Assembly (NCBI GenBank): GCA_947302185.1
Contig: CAMYVI010000022.1
Location: 1-17,181, forward strand
DNA: 17,181 bases
DNA from: an uncultured Lachnospiraceae bacterium
GTDB lineage: Bacteria; Bacillota_A; Clostridia; Lachnospirales; Lachnospiraceae
Reading direction: 5' to 3'
In this document: one piece after another, positions 7,166-12,631 of the stretch
Layout of the letters: each line of letters begins with the position of its first letter
Position numbering within the stretch: position 1 is the first letter of the stretch
Notes under the pieces: generated by a model
Seen by the model: only the letters and a program-made list of their open reading frames with translations
What the model was told of the DNA's origin: nothing
Database searches by the model: none
Program-made: the position numbers and the translations under genes

Positions 7166-7591
7166 ATGACGGTGAAACTTCAGGATGTAATTGACGGGAT
7201 AACATTTGCAAATGCAGAAGCGCAGTTTTTCTATCACACAAAGACGGGAACCGTGAAGATTCTGATGGATAATATATACGGAATCGGAAGAGATAAAGCT
7301 CTGATGAGAGACATCGACAAAAATCCGGACGATTATCTGAGTCTGCCGAATGAATACGAGGTGGATGAATTTGCCATGATGGCTGATTTCGTGGATGAGC
7401 TGGATGACAGTGAAGCCGCTTCTGCCCTGTTCAGAGTGCTCGAGGAGGACGGAAATGCTGCCCAGAGGCTGTTCAAACAGTCCGTTAAAGCTTTTGAACT
7501 GGAAAAAGAGTGGAAAAAATTCAGGGATGCATGCTATGCTGAAATCGCAAGGCAGTGGTGTGAGGAAAATGAGATAGAATTCGCAGAGTGA
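7166..7591 (+). CDS. UPF0158-like protein, second of a tandem pair
   Basis: This 141-aa protein is the clearer UPF0158 member: LQDVIDGITFAN at the start, NPDDYLSLP, a DEFAMMADFVDEL helix, and the characteristic end A-x2-LFKQ-x8-EKEWKKFRD-x6-IARQWCEENEIEF. The family has no established function. The ATG at 7166 follows GGGGG (7154-7158). The 56-bp gap after the first paralogue shows no terminator, so it probably ends the operon that begins with the HD-hydrolase gene. A weak hairpin follows at 7597-7630. Confidence 0.85.
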   Translation: MTVKLQDVIDGITFANAEAQFFYHTKTGTVKILMDNIYGIGRDKALMRDIDKNPDDYLSLPNEYEVDEFAMMADFVDELDDSEAASALFRVLEEDGNAAQRLFKQSVKAFELEKEWKKFRDACYAEIARQWCEENEIEFAE

Positions 7592-7596
7592 CAATG

Positions 7597-7630
7597 GGGT
7601 CAGGTCAGCCGGAGGAGCAGGCCTGACTTT
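7597..7630 (+). terminator. Weak hairpin after the UPF0158 pair
   Basis: GTCAGG (7599-7604) and CCTGAC (7622-7627) pair, extendable by two wobbles, with a 17-base loop, followed by TTTGCTT. The long loop and short T-run make this only a possible end for the operon. Confidence 0.3.
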
Positions 7631-7635
7631 GCTTA

Positions 7636-7704
7636 CGTGTGAATACACGATAAGGATCTGATGACAGATTTGTGAACGTAACTATTAGGACCGGTTCCTT
7701 ATCG
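7636..7704 (+). promoter_or_regulatory. Structured leader upstream of the small 92-aa gene
   Basis: CGATAAGGA (7648-7656) pairs perfectly with TCCTTATCG (7696-7704), enclosing a small hairpin ATCTG/CAGAT (7656-7660 and 7665-7669, sharing one base with the outer stem). A competing hairpin, CGTGT/ACACG (7636-7640 and 7645-7649), overlaps the left arm of the long stem at 7648-7649, so the two may exclude each other. The long stem ends 6 bases before the Shine-Dalgarno AAGGAGG (7711-7717). No known riboswitch was recognised. Confidence 0.45.
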
Positions 7705-7724
7705 CACGGGAAGGAGGGATCAAG

Positions 7725-8003
7725 ATGAACGTAAATGAAGTATTGACGGAACTTAAAAAACTGGCGAAAAAAGAACCGGTAGTCAGGGAAAAACTGCTTG
7801 CCACGAGAGAATGCGAGCATCCTGTCGATGAGTTCTGCAGGATAGCGGGAGAGTACGGATTCACTCTCTACGCCATGGATATTATCACTGCCGGAGAGGA
7901 AGATTACGCCGCAATGAAGAGAAGCACCAACGGAGGAGGGGAGAATTCTCCGATTCTGGAGGGAGCGGATGATTATTATGAGATGTTCCTGGCGGAAATC
8001 TGA
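7725..8003 (+). CDS. Small 92-aa protein, weakly Nif11-like
   Basis: The protein begins with a helix (MNVNEVLTELKKLAKKEPVV), then REKLLATRECEHPVDEFCRIAGEYGFTLY, whose rhythm resembles the Nif11 domain (helix, charged turn, F-x-x-IA-x-x-x-GF). It ends with a distinctive tail, RSTNGGGENSPILEGADDYYEMFLAEI. Nif11 domains occur as leader regions of ribosomal peptide precursors and as unrelated stand-alone proteins. Here a GGG (residues 70-72) precedes 20 residues lacking Cys, and no modification or export gene is nearby, so a peptide precursor is not supported. It has a strong Shine-Dalgarno AAGGAGG (7711-7717) and ATG at 7725, and stands apart from the operon upstream. Cytoplasmic, function unknown. 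Confidence 0.75.
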   Translation: MNVNEVLTELKKLAKKEPVVREKLLATRECEHPVDEFCRIAGEYGFTLYAMDIITAGEEDYAAMKRSTNGGGENSPILEGADDYYEMFLAEI

Positions 8004-8011
8004 TACATGTA

Positions 8012-8041
8012 TTTACTTTTTGACATCCTTTTTGTTATACT
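8012..8041 (+). promoter_or_regulatory. Candidate sigma-A promoter of the M14-like gene
   Basis: TTTACT (8012-8017, 4 of 6 to the -35 consensus) is 18 bases from TATACT (8036-8041, 5 of 6 to the -10 consensus). Transcription would start about 40 bases before the GTG at 8088. A perfect TTGACA at 8020-8025 also exists, but it is only 10 bases from TATACT and has no other good -10. Confidence 0.5.
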
Positions 8042-8087
8042 AGGTACTTGAATATCCGAAATAAAGTTATAACGAGTGGAGGGCGTT

Positions 8088-10493
8088 GTGGCAGACAAGA
8101 ATACATTATTCGGGAAATCTTCGGATGATCCGGATTCGCTGAATGATACTAATTCGCTGGATGACGGATTTTTCGAAGAATTCTCATTTGATGATTTTGA
8201 CTATGATGACATTTTTGATTCCGATCCTGATGAGGAAGAACCGGCTGAGGATCTGAAAGAACCGGACCCGAAGAGTGAGATGCCTGACAGACCGGCTGCC
8301 GGTAAGGATACCGGCGCAGCATTGGGAGACACGAATCAATATGATAATCTGTTCCGGGATAAAGAAAAATATGCACCCAAAGAGGAAATTGAACCGGACG
8401 ATCCGATGCTCAGTGAATTTGAGAGCGCACTCGCAGCCGAAATTCAGCGTGTGACCAGGGAACAGGAAGCTGAGAAAAAACGAATTGCCGCTATTCGGGC
8501 TGCGAGACATTCCGGTGATGTCTCGGCAAGGAGAGAAGCCGAGGAGAGAAGCTCCAGAGCGTATGTGGGAGGAGAGTCGATTCGAAGCGGAGGATGGTCG
8601 AGGAGGCGCCGTTCGAACCAGACTTATACGGAAATCGGAAATGTCAGAGAGCCCGTTGCACTTAAAACTCACGAAACAACAGTTCGGGAGAAGGAGATAT
8701 ATTCCGACAACGGACCTGCAGTGGATGAAAAAGAACATGCTGCGGAAGAGGCTAAAAGAGCTGCCAGAGAGCAGGAAAGAGCAAAAGCCGCCGCTGCACG
8801 TGCCGAGCGCGTGAAAGCAGCGAGAGCGGCACAGGCAGAAGCTGAGAGGCTGGCTGCAATCGAGCGCGAGCAGGAAGAAGAAATGAGACGTCAGGAAGAG
8901 GCAGCCAAAGCAGCCGAAGAGGCCAGAGCCCGCGAAGAGGCGGAAAAACTGGAACGCGAAATAGCCGAAAGAGAAGAACGTAACCGCATAGAGCGCGAGG
9001 AAGCTACAAAACGTGCGCTTGCCGAAAAGAGTGAAACCAGAGTGCTTCTGGAAGATGACGATGAGTATGACGACGATGATGACACCGGGAGCCGGGGAAA
9101 GACGGTCGTGACAGTGTCGGTCATCATGGTGATACTCATGCTCGGCGTCGGAGCTGCAATGACTTATTTCTGGTCTAATCTGTCAGTTAACAAGCCGGGA
9201 GGAAATGCCGGCAATACGGCGCAGATTGCAGGGACGACAGTATCAGCTGAGGAAAAACCCGCAGAGAACGCTGAGGCAAAAGCAGAGGCTACAAAAACTC
9301 CGGAAGAAATATATCGTGAGGAAAGCCGGGTTGCGGATTTAAGGTTCGAGCAGGAGCAGCAGGCAGCGCTCGAAAGAGCGGCTGAGCTGGAGAGGGAAGA
9401 GAGGAATGCCGCGCTGGCGGAGGCCGGTATGGAAGGCCTGCCGGACATCAGCACGCGCGAACTCAGTGAATACCTGACTGAGATGCCTGCTGACGGCGCT
9501 TCGATCTGCACCACGAAATCAGTTGTATATTCTTATGACCAGATGGTTAAGGATCTCTATTTCCTTACAGTTCGGTATCCCGAGTATATCGGAATGGGTA
9601 TTATCGGCAATACGATAGATGAGAGAGCAATCTATCAGGCGGTCATCGGAAATGCCAACGCCGGCAAACATGTCGTGATATACTACGCATTGAATGCAAA
9701 CGACTATGTCGACACAGTTCTTGCCATGAATCAGCTTGAAGCTTACTGCAAGGCAAGAAAGAACGGTACTGCGTACAAGAATCACTCTATTGACAGCATT
9801 TTTGAAGATGTATGTATTCATGTGATTCCTATGGCCAATCCCGATGGAGCTGCGATAAGTCAGTATGGTATCGAAGCACTCAGAACAGATGAGGCAAGAG
9901 CGGCTGCTCAGGCAGTATATGACAGTGATGTGGCAGCAGGCCTCACTTCGGAGCCCATTGAAAACTATCTGAAGACTTATATAGCCAATGTTTCCGGTGC
10001 GGATCTTAACTGCAACTTTGAGATTGGCTGGGAAGAGTATACGGAAGGATCGGGCTCACCGTCTTCTGCCGGTTATAAGGGCCGGTCAGCCCTTAGTGAG
10101 AACGAATCACAGGCTCTTGTCAACATTGTTAAATCTGTGAATCCTGTTGCGGTGATCGGCTACAGTTCATCCGGAAATGCAATTAAATACGGCTATGGAT
10201 ATGATGGACCCGCTGACCGGGGAGTATCGGATATTACTGATATCGGCGTTGAGAGCCTTGTATCCGCTCTTGCCGCCAAAACGGGTTATGAGAGTGTTGA
10301 GATGCCGAAATATGACGCCTCACATGGCGGGGACGCCACCGAATATTTCCTGTACAAGAATCAGATTCCGGCGGTTCTGATCGAGGCAGGAAGCGGAGAT
10401 GTACCTCTTAATGAGACACAGATGTCATCGATCTGGAATGCAAATTCGGAAATTTTCCAGATGATAGGCAATCTCTATACGAACGGTTTATAA
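8088..10493 (+). CDS. Membrane-anchored protein with extracellular M14 carboxypeptidase-like domain, probably inactive
   Basis: Parts, in residues counted from the GTG at 8088: 1-110 acidic and disordered; about 110-320 a charged Ala/Glu/Arg coiled coil; about 340-362 one membrane helix (VVTVSVIMVILMLGVGAAMTYFW); about 385-450 a second, outside charged helix; about 480-801 an M14 zinc-carboxypeptidase fold. The fold is identified by PMANPDG, GADLNCNF, GYKGRSALSENESQAL and IPAVLIEAG. The catalytic Glu (E766) is kept, but the zinc motif H-x-x-E reads N-x-x-D (N536, D539), the third His position reads Ser (about S693), and Arg of the usual N-R-N-F is Cys. A peptidoglycan-binding pseudoenzyme is my inference, since M14 relatives cut gamma-D-Glu-DAP bonds. 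GGAGG (8078-8082) sets GTG 8088 over the in-frame GTG 8076. It is probably transcribed alone. Confidence 0.87.
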   Translation: MADKNTLFGKSSDDPDSLNDTNSLDDGFFEEFSFDDFDYDDIFDSDPDEEEPAEDLKEPDPKSEMPDRPAAGKDTGAALGDTNQYDNLFRDKEKYAPKEEIEPDDPMLSEFESALAAEIQRVTREQEAEKKRIAAIRAARHSGDVSARREAEERSSRAYVGGESIRSGGWSRRRRSNQTYTEIGNVREPVALKTHETTVREKEIYSDNGPAVDEKEHAAEEAKRAAREQERAKAAAARAERVKAARAAQAEAERLAAIEREQEEEMRRQEEAAKAAEEARAREEAEKLEREIAEREERNRIEREEATKRALAEKSETRVLLEDDDEYDDDDDTGSRGKTVVTVSVIMVILMLGVGAAMTYFWSNLSVNKPGGNAGNTAQIAGTTVSAEEKPAENAEAKAEATKTPEEIYREESRVADLRFEQEQQAALERAAELEREERNAALAEAGMEGLPDISTRELSEYLTEMPADGASICTTKSVVYSYDQMVKDLYFLTVRYPEYIGMGIIGNTIDERAIYQAVIGNANAGKHVVIYYALNANDYVDTVLAMNQLEAYCKARKNGTAYKNHSIDSIFEDVCIHVIPMANPDGAAISQYGIEALRTDEARAAAQAVYDSDVAAGLTSEPIENYLKTYIANVSGADLNCNFEIGWEEYTEGSGSPSSAGYKGRSALSENESQALVNIVKSVNPVAVIGYSSSGNAIKYGYGYDGPADRGVSDITDIGVESLVSALAAKTGYESVEMPKYDASHGGDATEYFLYKNQIPAVLIEAGSGDVPLNETQMSSIWNANSEIFQMIGNLYTNGL

Positions 10494-10505
10494 AACAATA
10501 ATTAA

Positions 10506-10535
10506 AGTTCAGTTGTTGCTGCCTGAATTGTTTTT
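10506..10535 (+). terminator. Probable intrinsic terminator after the M14-like gene
   Basis: AGTTCAG (10506-10512; the complement CTGAATT is 10523-10529, one wobble) forms a 7-bp stem with a 10-base loop, followed by G and TTTTT (10531-10535). It is AT-rich, so of moderate strength. CTGCC/GGCAG across the same bases could form a competing hairpin. Confidence 0.5.
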
Positions 10536-10587
10536 CGGCAGTATGTGATTAAAAGCAAGTGATATTTCACTGATTAAGGAGGGACTT

Positions 10588-10812
10588 ATGCTTCAGGAGA
10601 TTATTGAAGTTCTGGCACAGTACACAGATGTACCACCTGAACAGATTAACGAGACATCCAATCTGGTTGATGATCTCGAGCTTAATTCATTTGATGTTAT
10701 GACAATTGTTTCGGATTTTGAGGAGCAATATGATGTCCATATTCCGGACGAACAGATCATGGAGTTCCGGACAGTCGCTGACATCGAAGAGTTTCTGGAG
10801 AAAAATAAATGA
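10588..10812 (+). CDS. Acyl carrier protein
   Basis: This 74-aa, very acidic protein is a stand-alone acyl or peptidyl carrier. The 4'-phosphopantetheine attachment motif DLELNSFDVM places the modified serine at residue 34, and the four-helix layout (LQEIIEVLAQY, then NSFDVMTIVSDFEEQY, then TVADIEEFLEKN) is standard. AAGGAGGG (10575-10582) is a near-ideal Shine-Dalgarno for the ATG at 10588. The last four bases (ATGA) are also the start of the following ligase gene, so the two are translationally coupled and the carrier is presumably the ligase's partner. The motif is ELNSF rather than the LDSL of housekeeping fatty-acid AcpP proteins, and no fatty-acid synthesis genes adjoin, so it is probably a dedicated carrier. 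Confidence 0.95.
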   Translation: MLQEIIEVLAQYTDVPPEQINETSNLVDDLELNSFDVMTIVSDFEEQYDVHIPDEQIMEFRTVADIEEFLEKNK

Positions 10813-12371
10813 GCGAGTATGGACCATATATTCTTCCGCAGATAACATCATTGAAACAATTGATTGAACTCAGAGCGGAAGATAACCCGGATGGGATAGC
10901 TTTTTTCTATACCGATGATGACGGAGTGATTTCCGAAAAGACATATAAGGATTTTTATGACGATATAAATGCGTTGGGAACATACTTATATGCTCACAAT
11001 TTCAGAGAAGGTTCTCATATTGCAATTCTCGGAGTTAACTCCTATGAGTGGCTCGTAACATTTTTCGCCGTTGCGAATGGCGGAAATGTTGCGCTTCCCA
11101 TGGATGCACGTCAGCCGGTGGAAAACATTATCAAACTGTGTGCAAACGGTGACTGTGCCGCTCTTGCATACTCAAAAGAATTCGCACCTGCCGTACCGGC
11201 ATTTAAAGCCGCTCTCTCGGATATCCCTGCTGCCGATGCGAGAGGATTTGCGGATCTGCCGTTCACCTCATTTAATGACTGGATTGCAGAAGGCAAAAGT
11301 CTGCTTGAGTCGGGTGACAGATCATTCATCGATTATGAGATCAATGTAGATGATATGTGCGCGCTTGTTTTTACGTCAGGTACGACCGGTATTCCGAAGG
11401 GCGTTATGCTGAGCCAGAAGAACATTGCGTCAAATATCAACCAGGCCTGCGCGAATTTCGTGCTCGAAGGAAACGGTCTTTCACCTTTGCCTATGCACCA
11501 CATGTTCGGGCTGATAGTGGGCCATCTGATGGTCTTTAATTACAATAAACCTTGTTACATTGTAAGGAATATTCGGAACCTGATGAAGGATATTCAGACT
11601 GCAAAGCCGGAATGTCTCTTTGTGGTGCCGATGATTATCGAGACTTTTGCCAAACAGTTCAAAGCCCTGGCCAAACGGGCAGGCGGTCAGCTCACGCCCG
11701 AACAGGTCAAAGCCATGACAGGCGGCAATCTCCGGTATATAATCTGCGGCGGTGCAGCGCTTTCACCGATGTATGTGAAGATGTTCAGGCAGTTCGGTCT
11801 TGAAATACTGAACGGATACGGTATTACGGAGTGCTCTCCGGTCCTGGCGGTCAACAGGAACCTTGATATGTGCGATGGTTCTGTCGGACCGGTCCTTTTC
11901 GGATGCGAGGTCAGGATTGATGAAAACGGTGAGATTCTTGCCCGCGGGGATAATATTATGCTCGGCTATTACAAGAATCCGGAAGCCACAGCCGAAGTTA
12001 TGAAAGACGGATGGTTCTGCACCGGGGATCTCGGAAAATTCGAGGATCATTATCTGTTCATCACCGGAAGAACGAAGAATCTGATCATAACATCAAGCGG
12101 TGAGAATATATCACCAGAGGAACTGGAGGAGAAGGTGCTTTCAGACCCGGCGGTAGCAGAGGCAATCGTGTATGAGCTCGATGGCGTACTTGCGGTTCAG
12201 ATATACCCGGAGAAGGAAGCCGGTGCACCCGCAGAATACTATCAGGCTCTTCTTGGCACTGTAAATAAAGGTGAGCCGGTCTATCGTCAGCTTCAGAAGC
12301 TTATTATCAGGGATGAGCCGTTCATCAGAAACTCGACGGGGAAGATAGTCAGAACGCAGGTTACCGACTGA
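10809..12371 (+). CDS. AMP-forming acyl-activating enzyme (probable acyl-ACP ligase)
   Basis: This 520-aa enzyme of the ANL (acyl-CoA synthetase/adenylation) superfamily activates a carboxylic acid as acyl-AMP and transfers it to a thiol. Visible core motifs: phosphate loop TSGTTGIPKG (189-198), NGYGITE (335-341), WFCTGDLG (402-409, Asp407), ITGRTKN with Arg421, SSGENISPEELE, and the C-terminal catalytic Lys512 in NSTGKIVR. The N-terminal half is of the long-chain acyl-CoA synthetase type. It starts within the stop of an acyl carrier protein gene (ATGA overlap), so transfer to that carrier rather than CoA is the likely reaction; this is inference. No condensing enzyme, acyltransferase or other synthase gene adjoins in the window, so the product is unknown. 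No membrane helix is evident. Confidence 0.93.
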   Translation: MSEYGPYILPQITSLKQLIELRAEDNPDGIAFFYTDDDGVISEKTYKDFYDDINALGTYLYAHNFREGSHIAILGVNSYEWLVTFFAVANGGNVALPMDARQPVENIIKLCANGDCAALAYSKEFAPAVPAFKAALSDIPAADARGFADLPFTSFNDWIAEGKSLLESGDRSFIDYEINVDDMCALVFTSGTTGIPKGVMLSQKNIASNINQACANFVLEGNGLSPLPMHHMFGLIVGHLMVFNYNKPCYIVRNIRNLMKDIQTAKPECLFVVPMIIETFAKQFKALAKRAGGQLTPEQVKAMTGGNLRYIICGGAALSPMYVKMFRQFGLEILNGYGITECSPVLAVNRNLDMCDGSVGPVLFGCEVRIDENGEILARGDNIMLGYYKNPEATAEVMKDGWFCTGDLGKFEDHYLFITGRTKNLIITSSGENISPEELEEKVLSDPAVAEAIVYELDGVLAVQIYPEKEAGAPAEYYQALLGTVNKGEPVYRQLQKLIIRDEPFIRNSTGKIVRTQVTD

Positions 12372-12401
12372 GATATTGACAGAGTAAAGTATAGAATGAC
12401 A

Positions 12402-12499
12402 GGAGCTGTTTCCAGACTTGAAGCTGCTTATTTGGCGGGCATATACAGATATGGCCACCGTCAAAGAAGCTTTGATGAGGGAAAACACAGCTCCTTTTT
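12402..12499 (+). ncRNA. Multi-helix RNA fold ending in a T-tract (candidate small RNA or elaborate terminator)
   Basis: GGAGCTGT (12402-12409) pairs perfectly with ACAGCTCC (12487-12494), immediately followed by TTTTT (12495-12499). Inside are two more helices: CATAT-ACAG-ATATG (12440-12453), extendable by GGC/GCC around a bulge, and TCAAAG-AAG-CTTTGA (12461-12475). The whole forms a three-helix junction of about 98 bases closed by a terminator-like stem. It lies 30 bp after the ligase stop and just before a promoter. It may simply end the ACP-ligase transcript; I did not match it to a known RNA family. Confidence 0.45.
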
Positions 12500-12537
12500 A
12501 AATGTTACGAAAAAGTTACAAAAATTGAATTTATGTG

Positions 12538-12566
12538 ATTACATTTTGTACTTTTTCGTTTATACT
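12538..12566 (+). promoter_or_regulatory. Candidate sigma-A promoter of the giant flavoprotein gene
   Basis: ATTACA (12538-12543, 4 of 6) is 17 bases from TATACT (12561-12566, 5 of 6). An overlapping alternative is TTGTAC (12546-12551) with TATACG (12569-12574), also 17 apart. Either gives a leader of roughly 50-60 bases before the ATG at 12632. The rest of the 260-bp gap 12372-12631 holds only the RNA fold described above and the Shine-Dalgarno. Confidence 0.5.
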
Positions 12567-12631
12567 GTTATACGGGTGTACTATCGTTTCCGGTGACCCG
12601 ACAGATAAACATTGGAAGAGGTGCTTCAGAT

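Noticed and set aside
4476..7591. Toxin-antitoxin or phage-defence system
   Set aside because: An HTH protein next to nucleotide-type hydrolases is suggestive, but no toxin, nuclease, effector or mobile-element gene is present and the enzymes look like metabolic phosphohydrolases. Kept only as an operon of interest.
7725..8003. Ribosomally made peptide (RiPP) precursor
   Set aside because: The leader resemblance is weak, the putative core has no Cys or Ser/Thr cluster, and no maturase, protease or transporter gene is adjacent.
12376..12381. Perfect TTGACA as a -35 box
   Set aside because: The nearest -10-like sequence (TATAGA at 12390) is only 8 bases away, and nothing suitable lies at 16-18 bases.
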